Below are positions 7,262 through 13,446 of a DNA stretch of 13,446 nt, in pieces; position 1 is the first letter of the stretch; each line of letters begins with the position of its first letter. The notes beneath the pieces were generated by a model. It made no database searches. It was not told where the DNA came from and saw only the letters and a list, made by a program, of their open reading frames with translations. Source of the DNA: Promethearchaeota archaeon. GTDB lineage: Archaea > Asgardarchaeota > Lokiarchaeia > Helarchaeales > RDOG01. The translations under genes were made by a program, and so were the position numbers. The stretch spans positions 1 to 13,446 of the forward strand of contig RDOG01000038.1 in the NCBI GenBank assembly GCA_011365055.1, in the 5' to 3' direction.

Positions 7262-7324
7262 CATTTTATTAATCTGGGATTTCATATCGATTTTTAAAAC
7301 GGTAAAATTTTAACATCATAAGAA

Positions 7325-7332
7325 TTTTATAA
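7325..7332 (+). promoter_or_regulatory. TATA-like box for hisA-hisF
   Basis: TTTTATAA is centred about 32 bases before the hisA ATG, so a start site about 25 bases further on would give a nearly leaderless message. No Shine-Dalgarno sequence precedes the ATG, which fits that reading. Confidence 0.3.
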
Positions 7333-7360
7333 CTATAGAAAAATTCGAGATCCGAAAACA

Positions 7361-8083
7361 ATGTTAATTATTCCTGCAATAGATCTAAAAGATGGAAAAT
7401 GCGTTAGGCTATTTAAGGGAATTGAGTCAAATGTGAAAGTTTATGATGAAGATCCCATAAAAATGGCCCGATATTGGCAAGATCAAGGTTCCAAACAACT
7501 TCATATTATTGATTTAGATGGAGCATTTGGAAAAGGTGATAACTTACCCGTGATCAAGAACATTATTACACAAGTCGACATGCAAATTCAAGTTGGAGGC
7601 GGTATTCGGACCCTTAAAAAGGCAGAGAATTTATTTGAAATAGGCATTGACAGGCTAATTATCGGAACTTCCGCAATGAAAGACCCCAAATTTGTTCAAC
7701 ATTTGGTTGATTCAATTGGTGGCGAACATGTTTGTGTGGCTCTTGACTTTCGCGATGAATCAGTTTTAATTAAGGGATGGACTGAAAAGACCACCATGAA
7801 CGTGTTTGATGCCGCAAAATTAATGGAATCTAAAGGAGCTCGATGGATGCTTTTTACATCACAAGAAGCTGATGGAACTCTTGAAGGAATTTCATCAACT
7901 CAACTTGAAATCACGAAAAAAATGGTACAAAAAAGTACCTTAAAGGTTATTGCTGCTGGTGGAATTACTACATTGGAAGATTTGAACAAATTAAATCAAA
8001 TTGGAGTTGCAGGATCAGTCATAGGGAAAGCGCTATACGAAAATAAGCTTGATATAAAAGAAGCTTTTAAAAAATTCCAGTGA
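7361..8083 (+). CDS. hisA: HisA, ProFAR isomerase (histidine biosynthesis)
   Basis: HisA is a cytoplasmic (beta-alpha)8 isomerase that converts ProFAR to PRFAR by an Amadori rearrangement. At 240 residues it has the usual length. The acid/base residues are Asp8 (IPAIDL) and Asp129 (VALDF). Thr166 and Asp171 match the family pair in T-x4-DG-T. Phosphate loops are VGGGIR (78-83) and AAGGI (198-202). It is the first gene of a pair with hisF, with only six bases between the hisA stop and the hisF start. Nothing suggests fusion or truncation. A PriA-like dual isomerase for tryptophan synthesis cannot be excluded, but pairing with hisF favours HisA. Confidence 0.95.
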   Translation: MLIIPAIDLKDGKCVRLFKGIESNVKVYDEDPIKMARYWQDQGSKQLHIIDLDGAFGKGDNLPVIKNIITQVDMQIQVGGGIRTLKKAENLFEIGIDRLIIGTSAMKDPKFVQHLVDSIGGEHVCVALDFRDESVLIKGWTEKTTMNVFDAAKLMESKGARWMLFTSQEADGTLEGISSTQLEITKKMVQKSTLKVIAAGGITTLEDLNKLNQIGVAGSVIGKALYENKLDIKEAFKKFQ

Positions 8084-8089
8084 TAATCC

Positions 8090-8905
8090 ATGCCTTTAGC
8101 AAAACGAATAATCCCATGTTTAGATATGACCGAAGGTCGCGTGGTTAAGGGAATAAAATTTGTAGATATTAAAGATGCAGGGGATCCTCCCACTTTCGCA
8201 GCAGAATATGATAAGCAAGGTGCTGATGAACTCGTTTTTTTAGACATAACTGCATCATCCGATAAACGAGACATATTAGTTGATGTCGTGAAACGAACTG
8301 CAGAGCAAGTTTTCATTCCATTCTCAGTGGGTGGCGGTATTAGAACTATCAAAGATATTAGACAAATATTGACGGCTGGTGCTGATAAAATTAGCATGAA
8401 TACTGCAGCGGTCAAGAATCCTCAAGTTGTTAAAGAAGGCGCGGAAATATTTGGAAGCCAATGCATCATTATTGCTGTCGATGCAAAACGAGTTCTAGTT
8501 ACTGAAGAGAATTATCCTGAAGATAAGATTGTTATTAACACTCCTGAAGGAAACTTTTGGTGGGAAGTTTACATCTATGGGGGGCGAACAGGAACAAGTA
8601 TCGATGCCTTAAAATGGATCAAACAAGTAGAAGAACTGGGAGCTGGAGAAATCTTGTTGACGAGCATGGATCGCGATGGAACGAAGGATGGTTATGATAA
8701 TTATTTGAATAAAGCAGTAACTGATAGAATTAAAATACCCTTAATTGCTTCTGGAGGATGCGGGACGCTAGAACATGTTTATGATGCATTTAAGGTTGGA
8801 AACGCAAGTGCGGCATTAGCTGCAAGTATTTTCCACTATAACGAATATACTTGTCAAGAAGTTAAGAATTATTTAAGAAAACGGAATATATTAGTTAGAA
8901 ATTAG
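8090..8905 (+). CDS. hisF: HisF, imidazole glycerol phosphate synthase cyclase subunit
   Basis: HisF is the (beta-alpha)8 cyclase that turns PRFAR plus ammonia into imidazole glycerol phosphate and AICAR. At 271 residues it has the longer form with an insert at about 138-157 common in archaeal HisF. The catalytic pair is Asp12 (PCLDM) and Asp196 (second Asp of DRDG). Asp131 (AVDA) and the phosphate loops SVGGGIR (79-85) and ASGG (220-223) are present. Ammonia normally comes from the HisH glutaminase, which is not encoded in this window. The ATG lies six bases after the hisA stop, so the two are surely co-transcribed. The last third of this gene, from about 8600, has a decayed second copy at 10249-10533. 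Confidence 0.96.
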   Translation: MPLAKRIIPCLDMTEGRVVKGIKFVDIKDAGDPPTFAAEYDKQGADELVFLDITASSDKRDILVDVVKRTAEQVFIPFSVGGGIRTIKDIRQILTAGADKISMNTAAVKNPQVVKEGAEIFGSQCIIIAVDAKRVLVTEENYPEDKIVINTPEGNFWWEVYIYGGRTGTSIDALKWIKQVEELGAGEILLTSMDRDGTKDGYDNYLNKAVTDRIKIPLIASGGCGTLEHVYDAFKVGNASAALAASIFHYNEYTCQEVKNYLRKRNILVRN

Positions 8906-9013
8906 AAATTTTAAGGTTCTATATCATTAATTCTACTAATTAAATTTATAGAAAAAATTGAAGTAAGATAATTAATCACTTTGTTACTATTTGGCTAAAT
9001 AAAAAATAACGAA

Positions 9014-9053
9014 TTTTTTTTACATTTCGTAAAATGGACTTTTTATTTTTTTT
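9014..9053 (+). terminator. T tracts after hisF
   Basis: T8 at 9014-9021 and a T-rich stretch at 9041-9053 lie 110-150 bases past the hisF stop and upstream of the receptor promoter. They are the likely end of the hisAF transcript. The second tract is also T-rich in the duplicated copy. Confidence 0.3.
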
Positions 9054-9086
9054 ACAAAAATGCCAAATACCATTTTTTTTTTTAAA

Positions 9087-9102
9087 CTTCAAATATTTAT
9101 TT
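9087..9102 (+). promoter_or_regulatory. Promoter element of receptor 1
   Basis: CTTCAAATATTTATTT is identical to 10735-10750 in front of receptor 2, while the bases between it and the start codon have drifted. AAATATTTAT resembles an archaeal TATA box. Its distance from the ATG (about 65-80 bases) allows a leader of some 45 bases that carries the ribosome site. Confidence 0.45.
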
Positions 9103-9152
9103 CTCTACTTTTTTTATCTCCATGAAATTAGTTATTAAAAAAAAGAAATTTT

Positions 9153-9161
9153 AGGAAAGAG
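9153..9161 (+). promoter_or_regulatory. Ribosome binding site of receptor 1
   Basis: AGGAAAGAG lies four bases before the ATG at 9166 and is kept unchanged in front of receptor 2. It fixes both starts. Confidence 0.5.
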
Positions 9162-9165
9162 TAAA

Positions 9166-10122
9166 ATGCAATTATATATCAACGATTTAACCTTATATTT
9201 GGCAATATTAATTGTTATTCCCATAGAATTAATAATTTTTTATTATATATTGGGAAAAGATCATAAGACTATTGAATATAAAGTAACCATCGGTGTTTTA
9301 TTACTAGTTAATGCAACTATATTAATAATGACATGGAGCTTAAAAACTGCAAATGGGGATATTATTGCAAGTTCAATCACATTACCTTTTTTGACGATTG
9401 CTCCATTTGTTGTATTATATTATATAGTAAAAATGGTTAGAAAAAATAGACTTGCTCTCAAAAAAACAATTGATGTAGGCAAGGATGCCTCAATTAATGT
9501 TGCAAACATGGCTACAGAATTAGCAGCCAGTGCAGGCGAAGTAAATGCATCTGCAGAAGAAATTTCATCTACCACTCAAGATATATCTGCGGGTACGGTA
9601 TCACAAGTGAAACAACTTACTAATATAAACCAAACTGCTATTAACATCAAAGATTTAGCAGATAGCGTAAAAAATTCTAGTGATGACATCGAGAAAGTAA
9701 TGGGACTCATAACTAACATTGCTGAACAGACGAATTTACTTGCATTAAATGCAAGCATTGAAGCGGGTCGCGCAGGAGAATACGGAAGAGGATTTGCCGT
9801 GGTAGCTGATGAAGTCCGAAAATTGGCTGAAGAATCAAAAAGTGCAGTTGCGATTTCAAGCGAAAAAATATCGGACATCACCACAAAAATAGAAAAGACA
9901 GTTGAGTTTATAAAGAAAATTACAGAGGACCTCCAAAATGCATTAGCATTAAGTGAAGAAACATCTTCTGCAATGGAAGAGATAAATGCGTCTACAGAAG
10001 AGCAGACTGCTTCCATGGAAGAAATTGCGGCAACTTCTAATAGATTAGGTGAGTTATCTGAAGAGTTAAAAAGAAGCTTAACTGAGGAAAAAACTGCTAA
10101 GAAAATCTTTTCAAAAACTTAG
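9166..10122 (+). CDS. Chemoreceptor-like (MCP) protein 1, three TM helices, no HAMP
   Basis: This 318-residue protein has three predicted membrane helices (about 9-29, 41-58, 69-90). The loop [10 protein letters not shown] and the post-TM3 segment [10 protein letters not shown] are basic, so the N-terminus should be outside and the long tail inside. From about 105 to 300 the tail is a coiled-coil hairpin of the MCP signalling type, with the conserved tip at 185-224 ([19 protein letters not shown] and [18 protein letters not shown]). Glu-rich stretches at 128-134 and 264-287 resemble methylation helices. There is no HAMP domain, no extracellular sensor domain and no C-terminal CheR-docking pentapeptide. 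The membrane helices themselves, or a partner, may sense the signal. No CheA, CheW or other che gene is in the window. It is paralogous to the gene at 10802-11764. Confidence 0.88.
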   Translation: MQLYINDLTLYLAILIVIPIELIIFYYILGKDHKTIEYKVTIGVLLLVNATILIMTWSLKTANGDIIASSITLPFLTIAPFVVLYYIVKMVRKNRLALKKTIDVGKDASINVANMATELAASAGEVNASAEEISSTTQDISAGTVSQVKQLTNINQTAINIKDLADSVKNSSDDIEKVMGLITNIAEQTNLLALNASIEAGRAGEYGRGFAVVADEVRKLAEESKSAVAISSEKISDITTKIEKTVEFIKKITEDLQNALALSEETSSAMEEINASTEEQTASMEEIAATSNRLGELSEELKRSLTEEKTAKKIFSKT

Positions 10123-10158
10123 TAGTAAAATCCTTATAGTCCAATGAAATTAATCTAC

Positions 10159-10188
10159 CTTTTTCTTTTTATTTATCTGTTTTTTTAT
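10159..10188 (+). terminator. T tracts after receptor 1
   Basis: Repeated T5-T7 tracts begin 36 bases past the stop codon. A similar stretch, including the preceding TTAATCTA, recurs after receptor 2 (about 11791-11828), so it belongs to the duplicated unit. Confidence 0.35.
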
Positions 10189-10248
10189 TTAATTTTACAA
10201 AAAATATGATATTTTCTTTCTATTACTGTGAACAATTAAAGTCTCTTC

Positions 10249-10533
10249 TCGAGTGCTTTAAAAAGGATCAAACAAGTAGAAGAGCTGGGTGCTGGAGAAA
10301 TCTTGTTAACGAGAATGGATCGCAAAGGAACGAAGGTTGATTATGATAATTATTTGAATAAAGCTGTAACTGATAGAATTAAAATACCCTTAATTGCTTC
10401 TGGAGGATTTGAAACAATTAAACATTTTTCTGATACATTTAACGTTGGAAACGCAAGATCGGCATTATCTGCAAGAACTTTTCACTATAATGAATATATT
10501 TTTCAAGAATTTAAGAATTATTTGAGGAAATAG
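10249..10533 (+). pseudogene. hisF 3' relic (no start, lost catalytic Asp, early stop)
   Basis: This frame matches HisF residues 174-264 without a gap, with 70 of 91 identical. It has no HisF N-terminal two thirds. The DRDG motif has become DRKG, so the catalytic Asp196 is Lys. Several other conserved residues have changed to bulky or charged ones (Cys224 to Phe, Gly225 to Glu, Ser240 to Arg, Ser247 to Arg). A TAG has arisen seven codons before the position of the original stop, which is still visible downstream. A TTG at 10303 could start a 76-residue peptide, but no ribosome site precedes it. A non-functional leftover of the tandem duplication is by far the best reading. Confidence 0.85.
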
Positions 10534-10734
10534 AATATATCAATTGGAAATTAGAAGTCTTAAGATTCTATATATTCAATTCTATTAATTAAACTTATAG
10601 GAAAAATTGAAGTGAGATAATTAATCACTTTGGAACTATTTGGATGAATTAAAAAAAACGAAATTATTATACATATCGTAAAATTGCCTTTTTTTTTATA
10701 ATACAAAAGTGCCAAATAACATTTTTTTTTACAA

Positions 10735-10750
10735 CTTCAAATATTTATTT
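10735..10750 (+). promoter_or_regulatory. Promoter element of receptor 2
   Basis: This is an exact copy of the 16-base element at 9087-9102, at nearly the same distance from the start codon. Its survival in a drifting spacer supports a working promoter. Confidence 0.45.
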
Positions 10751-10788
10751 AAACATCTTTTTATCATCATAGAAAAAAAAAAGAATTA

Positions 10789-10797
10789 AGGAAAGAG
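10789..10797 (+). promoter_or_regulatory. Ribosome binding site of receptor 2
   Basis: AGGAAAGAG lies four bases before the ATG at 10802, the same as in front of receptor 1. Confidence 0.5.
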
Positions 10798-10801
10798 TTA
10801 A

Positions 10802-11764
10802 ATGCAATTACTCCAAAACGATTTGACGTTATATATATCAATGTTAATAATAATTCCCATAGAATTAATAATTTTTTATTATATATTAGGAAAAGATCAT
10901 AAAACTATTGAATATAGAGTAACAATTGGTTTTTTATTAACTGTTAATGCTGCAATGTTAATTATGACATGGTGGCTAGAGACCATGAACGGTAATACTA
11001 TTGCAGGTTTTATAGCTTCGCCAATTTTGGTAATTCTTCCATTTATTGTGTTATATTATGTTGTAATAAGGGTTAGAAAAAATAGGCTTGCTCTTAAAAA
11101 AACAATTGACACAAGCAGGGATGTTTCAATTAACATCGCGAACATGGCAACAGAATTAGCAGCCAGTGCAAGTGAAGTAAATGCATCTGCAGAAGAAATT
11201 TCATCTACTACTCAAGATGTATCTGCCGGTACGGTATCCCAAGTGAAACAACTTTCTGATATGAGCCAAACTGCCATTAATATCAAAGATTTGGCAGATA
11301 GCGTGAAAAATTCAAGTAATGACATTGAGAAAGTTATGGGACTTATCACGAATATTGCTGAACAGACAAACTTACTAGCATTAAATGCGAGTATAGAAGC
11401 GGGTCGCGCAGGAGAACACGGAAGAGGGTTTGCTGTGGTAGCGGATGAAGTCCGAAAATTGGCTGAAGAATCAAAAAGTGCAGTTGGGACCTCAAGTGAA
11501 AAAATCTCCGAGATTATGAAAAAAATAGAAAAGACAGTTGAGTTTATAAAGAAAATTACAACCGATCTCCAACAAGCATTAGCATTAAGTGAAGAAACGT
11601 CATCTGCGATGGAAGAGATAAACGCATCTGCAGAAGAGCAAACTGCTTCCATGGAAGAAATTGCGGCAACGTCAAATAGATTAGGCGAGTTGTCTGAAGA
11701 GTTAAAAACAAGTTTAACTGAAAAAAAGACCATTACGAAAACCGTTCAAAAAAAATACGCGTAA
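10802..11764 (+). CDS. Chemoreceptor-like (MCP) protein 2, paralogue of receptor 1
   Basis: This 320-residue protein has the same plan as receptor 1: three membrane helices (about 9-29, 41-58, 69-90), a basic junction at 91-100, then an MCP signalling hairpin with its tip at 185-224. The two align without gaps over residues 1-310, with 50 differences (84% identity). These are uneven: 27 of the first 90 residues differ, and 14 of 30 in the outer loop plus TM3 (61-90), against 23 of 220 in the signalling domain. The hairpin tip differs at one residue (Tyr206 to His). The last ten residues are unrelated. The reading frame is intact, with its own promoter and ribosome site, so it is probably a working receptor with altered sensing that feeds the same signalling array. 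Confidence 0.88.
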   Translation: MQLLQNDLTLYISMLIIIPIELIIFYYILGKDHKTIEYRVTIGFLLTVNAAMLIMTWWLETMNGNTIAGFIASPILVILPFIVLYYVVIRVRKNRLALKKTIDTSRDVSINIANMATELAASASEVNASAEEISSTTQDVSAGTVSQVKQLSDMSQTAINIKDLADSVKNSSNDIEKVMGLITNIAEQTNLLALNASIEAGRAGEHGRGFAVVADEVRKLAEESKSAVGTSSEKISEIMKKIEKTVEFIKKITTDLQQALALSEETSSAMEEINASAEEQTASMEEIAATSNRLGELSEELKTSLTEKKTITKTVQKKYA

Positions 11765-11820
11765 AATTTTTCTGATTGAATCAAATTGAATTAATCTATC
11801 TTTCTCTTTTTTATTATATC

Positions 11821-11828
11821 TTTTTTTT
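11821..11828 (+). terminator. T tract after receptor 2
   Basis: T8 lies about 57 bases past the stop, in the convergent spacer with the LRR gene. A run of seven A (11839-11845) could serve the minus-strand transcript in the same way. Confidence 0.35.
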
Positions 11829-11983
11829 AGAACATAACAAAAAAATAATGTTTTTTCTCGACCTTTGCAAGATCTTCTAATTGAGTAGATGCATCATATT
11901 CAAGATAATTTATTAAAATCTTTTTGTGCCACATCCATTTTTTAGGCTAAATATAAGGCAAGTTCCCATTAAATGCTACTCGA

Positions 11984-12922
11984 TCATGAAAAATAGTCAT
12001 GCCCTTTTTTCCACCATTCAATAATTTCAAATACTCGCATAGGTGTCAACTCTTGTCCTGTCTTATCTACGAAAATTAAAAATTTATAATAAGACCATGT
12101 GGGCGAAGGTAACGAGCCGGAAGGATACGTCAGCACTAATTTTTTGAAATTTTTGTATTTTTTAAATCTATCTAACTCGATACGTTCAAATTGGTGCTTT
12201 ATATTTATTGGATTTCCATTCAAATGAACTTCCTGGAGGTTTGGCAAGTAGTCAAAATATTCTAATTCTTCTATTTGGTTATGGGATAAATAAACCGTTT
12301 CCAAACTTTTTAAGGTCTCTAATCCTTCTATTTTTGTGATTTTATTATTTGTTAGACCTAGTGATTTCAAGTTTTCCAAGCCATCAAGACCCTCTATTTT
12401 TTCAATCCGATTACCTGATAAGTCCAAATATTTTAGGTTCTTTAAAGAATCTAATCCCTCGATTTTAGAAATTCTATTTCCTCTTAAAAAGAGAGATTTT
12501 AATTTACATAAAATGTTTAAGTTCTCAATTTTACCGATTTTATTGAATTTCAAAATTAAATCTTCAAGAGTTAATAAATTTTCCAAGCCAGAAATTTGCG
12601 CTATTTCATTATAACTAAGGACTAACTCTACTAAACGTTCAAGCTTTTCTAAATTCGTTATCTTTTTTATTCGATTCCGATACAAATGTAAATGCTTTAA
12701 TTCAGTCAAATTTTCTAAATTCGTTATTTCCCTGATAAAATTATACTGGAGATGTAATCTGGTTATTTTTTTCAAGCACGCAAGGTCATCTGGAATCATT
12801 TCCAAATTTTTCCCCTCTATAAATAGTTTGATGATGTCTGAATCTAGATTGACTTCGATGTCATCATCTGTCAAGTTGTATTTTTTTAGAAAATAATCCC
12901 TTTCATTTTTTCCCAGTTGCAT
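11984..12922 (-). CDS. SDS22-like leucine-rich-repeat protein
   Basis: This 312-residue protein has no signal peptide or membrane segment, so it is probably cytoplasmic. After an N-terminal cap (1-30, with F-L-K-K-Y and E-V-N) come nine leucine-rich repeats of exactly 22 residues. The ladder Asn sits at 61, 83, 105, 127, 149, 171, 193, 215 and 237, each in L-x-x-N-x-I, with I-x-x-L-E/D-x-L between. This is the SDS22-like class, a curved solenoid that binds proteins. The C-terminal region (about 240-312) has basic and aromatic residues, is not LRR and is not one I recognise. The partner is unknown. Such proteins are common in Asgard archaea. It is convergent with receptor 2 and divergent from a broken paralogue starting at 13165. 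A TATA-like minus-strand stretch (12957-12947) suggests a nearly leaderless message. Confidence 0.88.
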   Translation of the reverse strand: MQLGKNERDYFLKKYNLTDDDIEVNLDSDIIKLFIEGKNLEMIPDDLACLKKITRLHLQYNFIREITNLENLTELKHLHLYRNRIKKITNLEKLERLVELVLSYNEIAQISGLENLLTLEDLILKFNKIGKIENLNILCKLKSLFLRGNRISKIEGLDSLKNLKYLDLSGNRIEKIEGLDGLENLKSLGLTNNKITKIEGLETLKSLETVYLSHNQIEELEYFDYLPNLQEVHLNGNPINIKHQFERIELDRFKKYKNFKKLVLTYPSGSLPSPTWSYYKFLIFVDKTGQELTPMRVFEIIEWWKKGHDYFS

Positions 12923-13119
12923 TATGAATAATATGATGATTCAAACAATTAAAAATTTCTATCTATAAAAGTGAATTTTTGAAAAACAAAAATTATCCAT
13001 TAGTATATCAAATTCTAAAAAAAATATAACAAGTATCCTCGTTATGAGAGAATATATTCAAAGTCAATGATTATGATGATCATTTTAATCTTTTTTTGCG
13101 CAATAAATATCAGAAATGA

Positions 13120-13128
13120 TTTTATATT
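13120..13128 (+). promoter_or_regulatory. TATA-like box before the broken LRR gene
   Basis: TTTTATATT lies about 40 bases before the GTG at 13165. The rest of the 240-base divergent spacer (12923-13164) shows no gene and only short AT-rich palindromes. Confidence 0.25.
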
Positions 13129-13164
13129 TTGCCCTATGTATATTATTTAGAGCGAAGAATAAGC

Positions 13165-13446
13165 GTGAAATACTTGAAAAATATTAATGACATCCAATTC
13201 TTTAAGGAAAAGTATGATTTAGATGAATATAAATTGAAAGTCAATGATCAGATAAGATTATCAAGTTAGATTTGAGCGACAAACTGTTAATTTCCATCCC
13301 AGAAGAAATTTCTTGTTTATTTTTACTTCAGAGGTTGGTTATGGTCAGCAACAGGATTAAGCGCATCGAAAACATCGAATATCTTACCAAGCTAGAAAAT
13401 CTATCTTTTATAGACAACAAGATAAAGGTGATTGATGGGCTTGACA
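13165..13446 (+). pseudogene. LRR protein paralogue, frameshifted and cut by window end
   Basis: From the GTG at 13165 the frame reads an N-terminal cap like that of the neighbouring LRR protein (FFKEKYDL, then KVNDQ), then hits TAG at 13267. The match continues in a second frame from about 13254 (KIIKLDLSDKLL, then SIPEEISCL) and enters phased repeats with ladder Asn 22 residues apart (SNRIKRIE, IDNKIKVID). The two frames are related by one missing base; a single extra G after CAG at about 13250 would restore the reading. So this is either a true one-base frameshift or a sequencing/assembly error. The gene runs off the right edge, so its length is unknown. No strong ribosome site is seen before the GTG. 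Confidence 0.65.

Larger units (their letters stand above)
8600..10248 (+). repeat. Tandem duplication, unit A (hisF 3' end, spacer, receptor 1)
   Basis: This is the left copy of a unit of about 1.64 kb. It starts inside hisF near codon 172, runs through the hisF stop and the spacer, contains the first receptor gene, and ends where the next hisF-like sequence begins. The matching positions sit 1649 bases apart at the hisF end and 1636 apart at the receptor starts. The edges are given to within about 10-20 bases. The intact hisF makes this the parental side. Confidence 0.9.
10249..11870 (+). repeat. Tandem duplication, unit B (hisF relic, spacer, receptor 2)
   Basis: This is the right copy of the unit that starts at about 8600. 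Similarity begins in the hisF-like sequence at about 10249. It continues through the old hisF stop, the spacer and the receptor, and fades about 100 bases past the receptor stop, near 11860-11870. The spacer matches at roughly three bases in four by eye. The right edge is approximate because both flanks are T/A-rich. Confidence 0.85.

Noticed and set aside
7996..8415. Minus-strand open frame across the hisA-hisF junction
   Set aside because: It is antisense to two certain genes and shows no recognisable protein features.
9014..9083. Repeated T runs as a CRISPR array or phase-variation tract
   Set aside because: There are no regular repeat-spacer units, and T tracts of this kind follow most genes in the window, so plain composition and termination explain them.
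9576..10016. Long minus-strand open frame opposite receptor 1, with a similar one (11212-11733) opposite receptor 2
   Set aside because: Both lie wholly antisense to the coiled-coil part of the receptors. Their presence in both copies follows from the duplication, and Ala/Ser/Glu-rich codons in the sense strand keep the reverse frame free of stops. There is no ribosome site or family match.
9166..11764. The two receptors as an assembly artefact (same gene placed twice)
   Set aside because: They differ at 50 of 310 aligned residues with unrelated last ten residues, and the hisF stub between them carries its own changes. That is too much for a collapsed or repeated read error.
11827..11934. 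35-codon minus-strand frame in the spacer between receptor 2 and the LRR gene
   Set aside because: It is short enough to occur by chance, has no ribosome site or homology I recognise, and overlaps T tracts that look like terminators.
12336..12614. Plus-strand open frame opposite the LRR gene
   Set aside because: It mirrors the 22-residue repeats of the sense protein, which keep stops out of the reverse frame in a periodic way; it is not an independent gene.

Overview
This is AT-rich DNA (roughly 30% G+C by eye) that reads as archaeal. The signs are a three-gene split glutamate synthase, an HdrB/HdrC-type iron-sulfur protein, a secreted protein ending in a PGF-CTERM-like sorting signal, TATA-like boxes at short distances from starts, and T-run terminators without stems. 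SDS22-like leucine-rich-repeat proteins next to low-GC archaeal genes suggest an Asgard (Lokiarchaeia-like) source. That placement is inference: there is no rRNA, tRNA or ribosomal protein here to test it.

Layout. 1-669 (minus): a short, degenerate response-regulator receiver in AT-rich spacer. 670-5487 (minus): a tight four-gene operon, transcribed in the order HdrB-HdrC fusion, glutamate synthase amidotransferase subunit, FMN/ferredoxin subunit, GXGXG subunit. 5488-5876: divergent control region with several short dyads. 5877-7229 (plus): secreted, membrane-anchored surface protein with two Ig-like repeats. 7361-8905 (plus): hisA-hisF pair. 8906-11870 (plus): two three-TM chemoreceptor-like genes separated by a decayed 3' fragment of hisF. 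The hisF tail, spacer and receptor form one unit of about 1.64 kb that is present twice in tandem. 11984-12922 (minus): LRR protein with nine perfectly phased 22-residue repeats. 13165-13446 (plus): start of a related LRR gene, broken by a frameshift and cut by the window edge.

How the genes fit together. The operon should make glutamate from glutamine and 2-oxoglutarate. It has no NAD(P)H-oxidising GltD subunit. Instead it begins with an HdrBC protein carrying all the cysteines for two CCG-type and two cubane [4Fe-4S] clusters, so the electron supply may run through an Hdr-type module rather than pyridine nucleotide. HisA and HisF catalyse consecutive histidine steps; the other his genes, including hisH, are not here. 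The tandem duplication left a dead hisF tail (catalytic Asp changed to Lys, early stop) and two receptors. Their signalling halves are about 90% identical, but their membrane/sensory halves are only about 70% identical.

The most noteworthy points are the HdrBC-glutamate synthase coupling with its reversed B-then-C fusion, the datable tandem duplication with receptor divergence, and the broken LRR paralogue.
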